Positions 1 through 12,800 of a stretch of 64,000 nt of DNA are shown here, piece after piece. The DNA comes from Aphrocallistes beatrix (Eukaryota > Porifera > Hexactinellida > Sceptrulophora > Aphrocallistidae). Every line of letters begins with the position of its first letter. Within the stretch, counting starts at the first letter, position 1. The stretch lies in NCBI GenBank assembly GCA_963281255.1, contig OY725500.1, positions 434,001-498,000 of the forward strand, read 5' to 3'. A model generated the notes under the pieces. The model saw only the letters and a program-made list of their open reading frames with translations, was not told the DNA's origin and searched no databases. The position numbers and the translations under genes were made by a program.

Positions 1-162
1 TTGTTCCTCGTAATGATGCCTCATCTCAGGGGTTGACCCTTATTAATAGTATTTTGTAAGGACAGAATTGAGATAGTACAGTGGAGATGAAACACCAATC
101 ATTTTTAGTGCAGCTCCTAGTATAGATGATGCCTTATGTCATGTCGGCGTGCGACGTCCGCG

Positions 163-358
163 CATACCAAGGGATTATCTAGGAGTGAGATACGCTCCTT
201 TAGGCGTATGGTTTAACCCCGAAAGTGTTTAGGAGCGTGAAAATTTAGAATATACCGAATTTACCCTATATTATAAGGGTATTTATAGATTTAGTTGTAT
301 GAAAATTGCTGGGTTCGAGACTATTAGCGTATCTCTGGAGGGCTGTATAATCCCTGAT
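163..358. repeat. Dispersed repeat (TATCTAGGAG...CTCCTTTAGGCG), copy 1
   Basis: Matches 13385-13567 and part of 43995-44120, sharing GTGTTTAGGAGCGTGAAAAT and a closing GGAGGGCTGTATAAT. The rest of 1-587 holds nothing recognised. Confidence 0.7.
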
Positions 359-587
359 GTTAGAACAGTGGGTCTTAAAATTTGGGCATCTGGATAATTT
401 AGGTGACTGCAAAGTGTCCCAAGTCAGTCACTTTTCAAAATATATGTGGGTCTTAAGTGTGATTTTGATTATCCTTACATTATTCTAAAATGAGATATAT
501 TAAGGATACAAAAATTTTATTCAAAACTGAGAAATAGAGTTTACAAAATAAGTGTTCAAAAGATGAATTCATTTATAATCAAAGTAG

Positions 588-846
588 TTACGAAGTTTTC
601 CTTCTAGTTAGAAACCGAACAGGTCCAATGGGGATGCTCTTCAGGAAATCAATCGTTTCTCTCAACCCCGAAGCAATCTGACTCTGTCCATTAATCTCAA
701 CAATTTCGTCCCCAACTTCAATCAGACCGGATAGGAATGCGATTCCATGTGGTTGCATTCCTTTGACACATATCGGAGTGGTCTCTTCCGTGCCTCCTTT
801 CAGTGATAGTCCCAGTCCCGTGCTACCCTTCACCAACTCAAAGTAC
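588..846 (-). CDS. PATJ: PATJ-like last exon: PDZ10 and stop
   Basis: Acceptor TATTTTTAG; reads [30 protein letters not shown] and [10 protein letters not shown], then TAA. One base completes the split codon from the exon at 10079, supporting a 9.2-kb terminal intron that contains four other genes. Confidence 0.72.
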
Positions 847-3800
847 CTAAAAATAGAAAATATATTATATATTTAGAGAATCATTGAGAGATGTCATATC
901 TTGAGATAACACAATCTGAAAAATTAACAAGATGCGAACATTTTAAGATAGTAAACCATTTGTTATGGCTATTAGTATTTACGGATACTCTTAGTTATTA
1001 GAAAGGAGATTGAAAATAGTTTCTCTCTTCCAAATGCGACTGTTTTTCAACCGATACGGCGCTTTAAATTTTTGTGTCCCGGGGTTATTGAGCACGAAAA
1101 TAGTAAGTGCCGCGCTTATTCAAGAAAAGACGGTATACAATATATTATCCCAAACACTACTCTCTTATGTTAAATAATCAAACTTCACACAACTGCAGTT
1201 AAAACTTAGAAAATTGACTAACAAGTACAATTCGTGTGCATGACTGTCCATATTTACAGCACAAAATAATAAACTATTTTGAAACAGTCTCCATTCGCTG
1301 AGCTCTCAAACGGCATCTTGGACATACGTCTGAGTTAACACAGGTAGAGTGCGACAGTATTCCACAGCTGGGACAACTGGTGGCTAAAATGTCCCATGGG
1401 AAAATTATATCTTCAGAATGGCATACCAGACAGGAGTGTCCGTTGCCAGAGCAACGAGCGCAGAGTCTGATATGTGAATTCCATTTGGTGAAAAACGTTT
1501 TTAAAGCGGGAAGAAATCGACCCTGTTTAACCGAGCATAAATCCTCAATAGACCACGGCTCTTTATCTTTCCATATATGGTCATGTAGTATACCCTGGTG
1601 GACACTGAGTAGACCACATTCCTTTGCGTCCTGACAGACACTAAGGAACACAAACATTTGTTTCAGCGCCTGGCGAACAGTTGAACATTCGGCTAAAGTG
1701 TCGACGTAAGAGTAAATCAGAGGATTTTCTTGAGAAAGATCGATTCGCGGATATGAATGGATGAGTTTGAGAGTGAGGTAGGATGTCAAAGAAACATTTC
1801 TCAACTCAAAGTCCCAATCATGGACGATTTTAGCAGGAAGGATCGCCGGTTTTTTAGAGTAACATTCTGGGCAGTAATAGTATCCCGTGTAGCGGCAAAG
1901 AAGAGATTCATCTCTCGAATCGACTCCGATTGGACGAGAACAGTTCTTGCATCTGAATTTCTGAAAAAGAAGTCCTCTCTCGTTCGTGATGGCGAGGATG
2001 TATTTGGGGGTTCCCTGTGCGGGACAAATTGAAGGGATTTTCTTCGCGCATTGAGCGTGCAAGACAAGCCCGCACTCATTGCATTCTGACCATTTCTTCT
2101 TGAAGTTGATCGCTGTGAAACTCTTGTCGCAAATGTCACAAGATTTCGATTGAACTTTCCCTGAATTTATTTCTAAACAATGTCCAAAAATTTTCATTAT
2201 TTTTTTCCCCTTTCCTCGTGGTGGAACTTTTCCTTCATTAATTTCTAAACGGCGAATGCGTAGCTTAACGAGAGTATGAACTAAGATTTTATAACTCGGA
2301 TGTTGAGGGTCAACCGTTTTCAATTCCTCGATTATTTTCTTCATTGTACTATAAACTTCGTTTATGTGCAGTCGGTCAACGTTAATTTCTTGCCTGAAAT
2401 AATCATCATCGCGTTGATTGAGTATTAGTGGGTTCGTGTCTAGATTCTCTATTGAAACCTCATCGAGTGAGCTGAAATCTTCCGAATGAATAACATCCCA
2501 TTCCCCATTGATGGAATAGAACTCGTCGCTGTCTGAGCGATCCATTTTGGGTTGGGGGGTAGACACTGGTGTTGCTATCACTGCATTAGCTGTTAGAAGG
2601 GATTGGATGGGTAATGACGTACTACTGTTAAATTGCATTGGTGAAGCAAAGGTAATGGGAGTCTTGAAGGATTTTTCAGCTATAGTTTCATCTTCAATCG
2701 ATTCAAAAGATTTCTTACTTTCAATATTTGGTTCTAATTCTGCACGTAATTCACAGCTGTGGAATAGCTTCGATTTCTGACTGCTAGGCTGCTCTATAAT
2801 AGGAACAGCTATTTCCGGGGTCAAATCTAATTTTAACTCAGTTCTATCTTTAGAATGCACTTCATCTCTGTCTGGAGGTGGTGACTCTGATCCGAATGGA
2901 TTCGTAGTGGGAGGTATTGGGTCTGTGGAGTCTAATATCAGATCAGAGTGGTCCGTTTTTTCGATTTCCTCTGTAATATCGATCTGAGGTTCATTCGTCT
3001 CTCTGACGATTTCATTCTCATGTTCGTAGGTGGGTTCATTCTCAAAGATGGGGGATAGGAACTCTGGGATATCTACACTCTTCTCTACAATCTGCTCGGG
3101 ACTAGAAAGTGCTTCCTTGCGTTCGGATATGAAGTTAGGGGTCTTTAGAATCACGGGGTGAGGAGCAGGCGCCGAACTAGAGAGTCCAAACCCGCGCGTC
3201 AAACTGGAATCAGAGAACATAGCCCCTTGAGAGTTCTCGAACGAGGAAGACAATCCGATGTTCGGTTTCCTACCGCCGAGTTGATTCACGGTCAACGGAC
3301 TCGTAACGACAGGCTTCATCATACTTCCATAATCTGATTCGCTGTCTGGACATTCCGGAGAGTCAGTGTCGGTGCTATGCGACTGCGGACTCTGTTTTGG
3401 TTGGCGTCTCTTCTTTCTGTGCGGTTTACGCTCGATTTGAACAGGTCCGGACGGGTAGGATAGTTGGACGGAACGAGCGAGCTCTAAAGCCATGAGACGT
3501 GATATCTTGTCCGCAGGGACATACGCGTCGGGGGCAATTTCGATTTCTAAACTCGCCGTGTCTAGAGTCAGTTCGAATCGAAAGGTTTCGAGTCCGCTGA
3601 GGACGTTAATAGCTGCTTCTGTGAGGTCTTGATCGCGGAGGAAAGCTTGCGGTTCGTAGTACTTGGTGAGTAAATCCGGGTTCGATTGAAGAGCGATGAT
3701 ATAAGCGAAGAGAGAATTCTCATTCGCGGCCATTCGAATCCAAGCCCTACACCTACCCAGATCTGTTTCAGGATGTTGGAGGTTCTTGATACGAGTGAGA

Positions 3801-6800
3801 GCTTCTTTCCGACTGATATCCTTCAACACCCCCCAAAATCCCGGCTTCTTCTTGAGGAGGGAGAGAGTGGAGTACCTGTACCTGTGACTGAATATATCTT
3901 CATAGCGTCCGCATAGCTGTAAAGGGGACCTCCCGTCTCTTACTAAGAATTCGTTCGTTTGACTCGCTTCTATTTGTACTTGTTTCACGGCACCGCATAA
4001 TCTCTGTAAGTAAATCGAGTTTTGTTCTTCCATATTTTCAATAATACAATTCAGTTCCTACTAGAGCATGCACTAATTGCTTTTTGAACAATAATAATGT
4101 ATGTATGCCTACTTCTATGCTACATTTGTACATGTTGAGTGTGATGGTCATTTGTTGATTGTACGGATTACGATTGGTTTCTTCGATAAAGTTTTATATA
4201 AAGTTGTTGAAAACTTAGGTATATAAGTCTAAATTGACTAATTCATTGAAAGATGGTGAAGAATTATGAATAATTCAATTAATGAATTATTCAAAATCTC
4301 AAACATTAGTGCAGATTCTATGCCCAAAAGTGGTTAAAAGGTTGCTCATGTTATAAACCTCTAACATTGCTCAGTCCCTAAGCGAAATATCAAATCTCTT
4401 TTCATTATTTTAGTTTCAAATTTTGAGTAATTCATTGATAATTCATGAATTAGGCAACTTAGGTATGTGCTTAGCTTAGAAACGGAAGGGGGTATAAGGA
4501 ATTCGTAATGTCTATTAGGTAGAAAATAACTATCTCAAATAATTTTTATAGTTCTTTCAAATAAACTTATTTACTCATAAATTAGATTCATTCTTTAGGT
4601 AGATACTAAATTTAGATTTAATGTTTCAAAAGCTTTATTAGGATTCATTATCTTATGAGGAATCTAATATGTACTTTATAGACTCTAGATCTTCAGTACT
4701 ATGGACCCAAACGTATTATGAACATTCGTTTATATCAAATAACCTGGTTATATTACAGTTTATATTACACAGAGATAACTAAGTAGTATTGTATTCAGAA
4801 TAACTATTCTCTGATTTCATTTCAAATAGGTTTATTTTTCCGCTTTTTACTATCACAAAAAATTCAGTTCAAAGTTTAATAGCAAAATAGATCAGACATC
4901 AGTGGTAGTGTAGTATTTAGTGAAAACATGCAACACCTGACAAACAAACAAATCAATAACCCCTTCTCCTCTTATTCTCCTTCATGAGTCTCACGAGTTG
5001 TTCCATCCCTTCATACAATCCATCTCCCGAAGTAGCAGAAGTTCCTTGGACGCACCAACTATGTCCACGGATTCCATTCAGCTCGAAGTCATTGACTAGC
5101 TTGGTGGGTGTCCTGGAGTTTGGGAGGTCTTGTTTGTTCGCGAACACGACGAAAGGCACTCCCTCCATTTCAGAATCGTTTATTATCGAGTGGAGTTCAT
5201 CTTTAGCTGTGGTGAGTCGTTCCTTGTCCGTTGAGTCAACGATGAACATCAAAGCGTCTGTCCCACGGAAATAATGTTTCCACAAAGGCCGTAATTTATC
5301 CTGACCCCCTATATCCCAAACGGTGAATGTCACATTCTTGAGCGGCGAAACTGTCTCTACGTTGAACCCGATTGTCGGAATGGTTGTGACACATTCGTTT
5401 AGTTTGAATTTGTAGAGAATGGTAGTTTTCCCAGCTCCGTCTAGCCCCAGCATAAGAACTCTCCCATTGGTAGTCCCGAGGTTCAATAGTGATTCCCAAA
5501 GAGCAGCGAATTTTGAAGCGAATCCTCCCATTTTGAATGTTCTTGAAAAGTTTCTGAGTTTATATTTTCAAATGCATCAAACTGTCATATTTATACATAC
5601 GGCACTGGGTTTATTTTTAGATTTTTATTTCGATCGACGTGGCATTAAGAACGTTTTTGTTTCAAAGTTAATTCGTCATATAAGTAACGTTGTAACTGGA
5701 TCCATTCAATTAGTATACTACTACAAACCATATAGTCACAACTGCCACATCATCCATAATAACGTGTACCTTACTCCTACACCGAATCACTGTGTATATA
5801 TAATGGAAGTTCAGTTTAGATTTATTGAATAGAAATTACTAAGAGAAGAATGGGACTTTTTCTAAGCAGAATAATGCAATCCATTTCCAGTTTGGGAACG
5901 ACTCAAGCACGCATTCTCATGTTAGGTTTGGACGCAGCAGGGAAAACTACAATTCTCTACAAATTCAAGTTGAACGAGACAGTCCAGTCCATTCCTACCA
6001 TTGGGTTCAACGTGGAGACGGTAGCACCAGTAAAGAATGTATCTTTCACGGTCTGGGACGTGGGTGGGCAGGACAAGATTCGGCCACTTTGGCGACACTA
6101 TTTCAACGGGACCGACGGACTCATATTCATCATAGATTCAGCCGACAAGGAAAGATTCCCCGAAGCGAAGAGCGAACTGTTCAATATCCTCGATGACAGT
6201 GAAATGAACGGAATTCCTGTCGTCGTATTCGCTAACAAGCAAGACCTCCCAGGAGCCCAATCGCCAGCCAATCTGATACGAGACCTTGGCTTGGAAACCC
6301 TGAAAGGACACGATTGGTACATACAAGCTACTTCTGCTACTACTGGGGATGGCCTGTACGAAGGAGTGGACGCACTGGCTAAGATGGTTAAAGAGTATAA
6401 AGCTAAGAAATGATTGGGTGTCACTTTTAATATTTATTTCTGAGTTGGTGTAGGCTGTATTATGACTATGCAATGCAAGATATTAAAAGCTGTATTTTCA
6501 ATTACTATTATATGAGTAACATCCAAGGAATCTGTTTGGTATTTAATGTACAGTCGACTCTGCTTAATAGGGTCACATCCAGGGGTTTATCTAGGTGCTT
6601 GGCAGGTACTTATAGGTGCCAGCCTGGTATTGTCCGAGGAGTCAAGGTGCTTGCAGTGTGATTCGATTTTGGTCCCGGTTGCTATCACCCCTGGAATTAC
6701 AAGATAAACCACTGTTTGGGTGCCATATAGCTTTTATCACCTCCAAAAGTGCCGGATTGGAAAATACTAGATAAACCCATGGTCACATCGGTCAGAGGAC

Positions 6801-9800
6801 ATTTTGGCCCGATTAAGCGGAGAACCCTATTAACAGAAACCATTTTGTAGCTTCTATGCGTGCTAACTATTCCGGTCCTGCCAAAAGTGGCCCAATTAAA
6901 CAGTGACCCTATTAAGCGGAGTTGACTGTATTTTCTATTCATATTTCAATTCATATGTCAAACAGCTCAGTTTTTTCGTAGCTATCCAGTTCAAGCATAG
7001 AATCTTCCGTTATTTGACTCTTAGTGGGAATTTTTTGTGGGAAAGTAAGGTAGGATTATAGTCGTCTTATTTAAATATACCAAATGAGAGTCTAGAGCAG
7101 TGATTCTCAAAGTGGGCCGTAGAGCCCCCCAGGGGGCGCTGAAGGGTTGTTGGGGGGCGCTAATGTGTTTTGTTAGCAATACATCTACGATATTTGAACC
7201 TCAAAAAAAATGTGTATTCCAGAATATTGATGTTCAATCTTTGAAATAAATTTCAACATTCACTGTAGTTGTTAGAGCTAGAAAGTACAATAATCACACT
7301 GTCAATGGTTTCCCGTGACTAATTAATACAATAATTACACTGTTGATGGCTTACGGATCATGAGTAAGGGGAGGGGGCGGTGTGCTAAATTAGTTTGAGA
7401 AACACTGTTCTAGAGCAATTTCATATTGTAATTTTGTGAAGTGTTATTTTATAATTTCAAATCTTATATCTAGATTCTACAATGCCATTCTGAAAATGAA
7501 TGTTTGGGCGCCATATTCTAAATGATTCCCTTCTTCAAGAGTAGAAAAATTTTTTTTAGTTTTGTTTCCTCTCCACTTCTCGCCCAGTGGACACAGAGAG
7601 TAGCAAGAGAGACCTAGAGAGGCTAGAGGTAGCTAGGAATGGCTACTCCAGTCAGATTGTAGTAGAGAGTGTCACACTGAGTAGAAGTATGGGACAAACT
7701 CTAGGTAGTGATTGGATAGAATCTCCATCCAACTCTTATTATTAAGCCTAGCATTCATAATGATGAGTTATACGTAAACATCTGAAATCACTATTGAATA
7801 TTGTCTGAAGAATTTATATTCACTTCCTGTGTGTTTTCATATGTTTGTTTCTGTTACTAAACTGGTTGAATCTTCTCTTACAAATAGAGCATTCGTACGG
7901 TTTCTCTCCTGTGTGTATACGGCAGTGTTTTATGAGATCTGAACTGTCACTGAACCTTTTAGAACAAGTGGTGCATTCGTACGGTTTCTCTCCTGTGTGT
8001 ATACGGCGGTGTCTTATGAGATCTGAACTGTCACTGAACCTTTTAGAACAAGTGGTGCATTCGTACGGTTTCTCTCCTGTGTGGATACGGCGGTGTCTTA
8101 TGAGATTTAGATCTAGAGAGAACCTTTTATGACAAGTTTCACACTCAAACGGTTTTTCACCAGTATGAGTACGAATGTGCCTCTTCAGATCTGCATTAGA
8201 AATGAATGGCTTAGAGCAATACTCACACTTTAATAGATCCTTCCCTGTATGGATACGAGTGTGTTCAGTCAGACTACATTTGTGATAATATGAACGAGAA
8301 CACTGCTCACACTTATACGGTTTATCTCCTGATCCAGATTTTCTCATTTTAATCGTACCTGTTGTAGCACACACCTCTCCATCTCCATTTTCACACCTTT
8401 CCTCACTCTCCCCTAACTCTACACTCACTTCCTGGATTCCGAGCTGTCTAGCGTACTGATCTCCGTAATAGACCAGAAGTTCGTTTCCAGGTCGGATCGG
8501 TTTGTAGCTCCGATAGTAGATACGGCCTCTGTACTGAAACGAAACCAAATTCTGCTCATCCTCGTTACGAGCACAGTTCACGAATCGCAGCCAGTTCGCC
8601 TTACTCAGGTCTTCTCCGTCGATGTACCAGATCGTCTTGCCGTGATCTCGCTTTATCTGCCACAGATACTCACTCTCGTTCGGGAAATCTTCCACACATC
8701 CTTTGATAAGCTTCCCAGCGTAGGGACCCATTCGAGTGCGAATTGGAATAGTCTCCTTTGCGAATATCCCCAACCCTGCACCAGGAATGGAAGATCGTTT
8801 GAGGGAGAGAGGACTCGGTATCGGAATGATGGAGAAAGGCGATATGTCGATTCGGGATTCGTCTAACGGTTTCAACTCCTCGTGAACAGGACAGTCCCCC
8901 ATGTACAGCTCATTGCATTCCTCGCAGAACAGAAAACAGTCCTCGTCCGATAGATCTTCTTCCGTGTAGTCCACCTGCTTCAAGTGACGCCGGTTTCGAT
9001 CCTTGGCCAGACTTTCCTTCCTCCCAATCCGTTTGTCCCCCTCACTATCTTGGATTTCCAGTCTCTCTGCCAGCTGTTCGTGTCGGATGTGTCTTCCGAC
9101 TAGAGCGATGTCCTCCTCGATTTCAGCAACTTCTTCTTCTCGCTTCAAGAACTCTTCGTAGCACTCTCCACTCTTGGAGGATTTCTTGAAGTCTCCACTC
9201 TTTTCGTCCAAACTCAAATCCACGAATTTCAGATCTTCAAAGTCGTCCGTTTCCACTTCATCAACAACTTTTCGTTTGTTGCTACATTTCCCGAATGTGT
9301 AATCACACGGTACATCCACGTTATCCCTCTTACTCCGTTTCCCGTTTGTCTCCGTCGATTGACTCTTCCGTTTCCTTCTCTCTCTTTCCTCTTTCTCTTC
9401 TTGTGCGATCGCTTCTTCCACCATTCCTGGTCGGTGGTACACCACTGGTGGAGGTTGGAAAGTTGGCTTCTTCACACTTTTCACATTCTTGACACTCTCA
9501 CTCGGTTCAGGACGCCAATCCTGATCAGAACTGGAGTCAGAAGATTCTTCTAGCTGGGAGGATTGGTAGGACTTTCCTTTCACTCTCATGTCTATGCCTA
9601 GCTTCAAGAGAATCCGCTCGTTCTTCCGAATGTTCGCCTCTCTCTCTCGCTCGTATTCACTCCTGAACTTCTTCTTGCAGAATACAGACATACTGAGTAG
9701 GTGTTAAGTGTTGTGACTTAATTTTATTTATTTCTCTTCTCTTCTCGTTTTATTGTCAGAGCATACACTCACTCTTGCTCTTCTTTGGATAAATTTAGAA

Positions 9801-12800
9801 CTCAAAAGCTGAAATCTGATTCATTGAGAATTCCCATTCAGTTTATTTTTAGAATTCTATTATAGATAATTGCAGTAATTCTTTAGTTATTTCGATTAAT
9901 ATTTTAATTTTATTTAGTCTTTTAAAATTATTAAACTTATATTGTTAATCAGAATCAAATATTATATTCTAAGAAATGGATAAAACATTGAAAATATTTT
10001 TTCTATTTCCTAAACTACTTTTGAAGTAATCATGGATACAAAAACTTTATAATTAAATTATTAAATGTTTCGACAAACCTTAATCCTTTCGTTGATTCGA
10101 GTTTATTCCTACTCAGCAAGTTAGAGACAATTTCTCCTTGTGTCGTATCTTCTAAATTTAGAACTTTCTTTCCTCTTAAGAGTAGAGATGGGCTTGGAGC
10201 TGCTCTAGACTTTTCAAAATTCAATTCCTGTTTTTCTAAAAATAGATCGAATTCAAACAATCATTTATGAAATTGTGTCACTATTGAACTCACTAGGTTT
10301 AGGAGAAGGAATGGGGACGATTTTACTATCTTTCTTCCTAAGGATTTTAAATAGAAGCTTATCTCCAGCATTCTTGATAACGAGTAGTGCATCTTTGTGT
10401 GAAATCTGCTCTAGTGATGTACCATTAACTGATAGCAGTTCATCTCCCATCTAAACACAGTCAGGATTTAACAGAAAATATACAATATATCTAGACATAC
10501 TAATTTCCTGGACTCAAACAGTATAGTTCGCTTATTACCAACCAATTTTCAAGTCCCAAGTTTAGATTTTGTATTAATTTCAGTTCTATTAGCAACAATT
10601 TTATGAAAGTTGCTAATAAGCAAACTCCACTGTATATGAAATATCAATATGTCCCATCACAGAAATGGTATTAATATTTTCCAGGATTACCTCGTCCCGA
10701 AAATTACACACTCACTTTCAATCTCCCGTCATTCGCCACTATAGAATTCGGCCCAATTCTTCTGATATAAACTCTCTTGTCCCCTGTGTCACTCCCCCCT
10801 GATAGTACCACCCCTAACTTATTGTCCCCTCCTCTCTCTAATTCCACCTCCAAGATTCTGTCTCCAAGGGAAATATTACGAACCACAGGCAGAGGTGATG
10901 GATTCACAAATGCATTCTCATTGGCTGAAGCAGACCTCCGCTGGAGTATAAATAGGACTGACTGGTTTAATGGAAGATTTTCATACATTCGAATCGCCTC
11001 TTTGAACGAAATTCCAATATAACTGATATTATTCACATTCAGAAGTTGGTCTCCTATTCGTATCTGTTTCGATTCACTCGCAGGTGAATTGGGTACAATT
11101 GTACGAACGTAAACATCTCCCAAATGCATCTCAATTCCTCCCTCGAATTCCAAACCAAACATATCCTGTTTATTCCTAGCGATAAGCTTAATATTATAAA
11201 CTTCAACTTTATGCTTAATCGTTTCAACACTTTCTTGGAGCTCTTCCTTCAAATCCTTAGACTTCTGAGATCTCGCTTCGATTATATGTTCTCCTTTCGA
11301 AAGATTGGAGATTATTTTTTCGGCTTGTTTCTTAGAAGTGATCTGGTTCCCATCAATTCTTACTAAGACGTCTCCTACTTCGAGTGGAGGTGTGGTTCGA
11401 TTTAAAACGCTACTCCCTGCCACTAAGCATACCATTACTTCTCCTTGCTTCTCTTCTGACAGTTTGAAACCTAACACTTTGAATATCTTCACGAATCTGA
11501 TCTCTTTATCCACGATTATGCCAGGTTTACTGAATGCTAGCTCACTCGAATCTTTCTGTTTCTCGAATTGCACCCTAGAAAATACCATTTGCCTAGGCAA
11601 TTCCCCTGTCACTGACATTGAAGAAGTTTGGTGAATGAGAGAAGATCTTCTCTTCTCCAAGGTGTCAAGTGGTTCTGTAGGGTGGAACTCAGGTGGTTTT
11701 GTGTCGGTATCTATGCTTTCAACTTGATGTGTTTTGGATAAGTGTCTCTTTCTGAATAGAATGCGTTTAGGGTTAGTTGTCGCTGTTTTCTGTTCTGAAG
11801 ATGGATTCTGATTGGTGGTTGTGGTCTCCTCTTGATCCTAGACAAGTATAAATAGGAGTGAGTACAGTGCAAATGTCTTCTTTTGTTCTATTAGCATTTT
11901 AGTTGTTTGTTTGCTGCTATTTAAAACTCGAGACTCGTAATTTAGAATTACAGGTAACTCCGCTTAATCGACCAAATATTTTCTCCTGGTTAAGCAGAGT
12001 TCCTAATTAACCAATGAAAGTTAGTATTAGCTTCTATGTATGGGAACCATTCCGTTCTTGGAGACTTGTCCCGATTAATCAGAGTTGACTGTATAACATA
12101 TGGAGTCAATAATACACTTCCATTCATATTAACTAAATATCAAACTGAGTATCACTGTATCATAATGAGGAGATTACCATCTTCTCGCTAACTCTGTCTC
12201 CGATCAGGTCCTCACTGCTGGCAGGAGTAATGAGAGTGAACTCAGAGGAGTTGTACCCAGACAGTCCATCCATACTGGACTTCATACTCACATCCACCAT
12301 CTGAATGGCTCTCCTAGCAGGAGAGACTACTGCATCCATGGTGCGGAGATCTTTCAGGGAATCCTCGAACGAACCTAAGTACCTCTGTCTGCTCTCTGAT
12401 TTCATATTCCCGGTGCCTAGATTGAATTGTACTAGATAAGTTTGCTTCAATGTCACTCAACTCGTACCAAGTCAAACTGAAAACCCAGTTTTTAGCTGTG
12501 TTCATACAGATAACCAAAATGCTATAGAAATCGCATTTTTCATTTTGGTAGTTGGTACGAGTTGGCTGGTTCCCATTTGCTTATAAGAACAAACTGATTA
12601 TAACCAGCATAGGATATTATAGTCAGTATTCAAGTGGAATTCGGGGAACAAATGTGGTTGTTTCGTCGCTGATATTTCTTTGAATAAAATTATTTAATCC
12701 TCACTTTCATTCATTCTTCATTCTCCCATTCATTCTAACAAATAATAAATGACAATCAACCATCCCCTCACGAGATAAAAATACCACTATCGCGTGCCAT

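Larger units (their letters stand above)
7567..10140 (-). repeat. Left arm of the 2.57-kb inverted repeat
   Basis: Pairs with 14514-17080 in reverse orientation, with few differences outside the zinc fingers. It contains the PRDM9-like gene, about 390 bases of its 5' flank and a 3' flank. The inner end lies inside the PATJ exon at 10079-10235; the outer end is a truncated antisense copy of another PATJ exon. The spacer is 4.37 kb. Confidence 0.88.

Noticed and set aside
1380-3916. Plus-strand ORFs of 76-112 residues over the RUN/RH gene
   Set aside because: Antisense shadows of a long minus-strand coding frame with recognisable domains.
10030-10078. Open frame continuing past the exon 10235-10079
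   Set aside because: A strong AAG|GTTTGT donor in phase with PDZ10 ends the exon at 10079; the extension has no similarity to PDZ or linker sequence.
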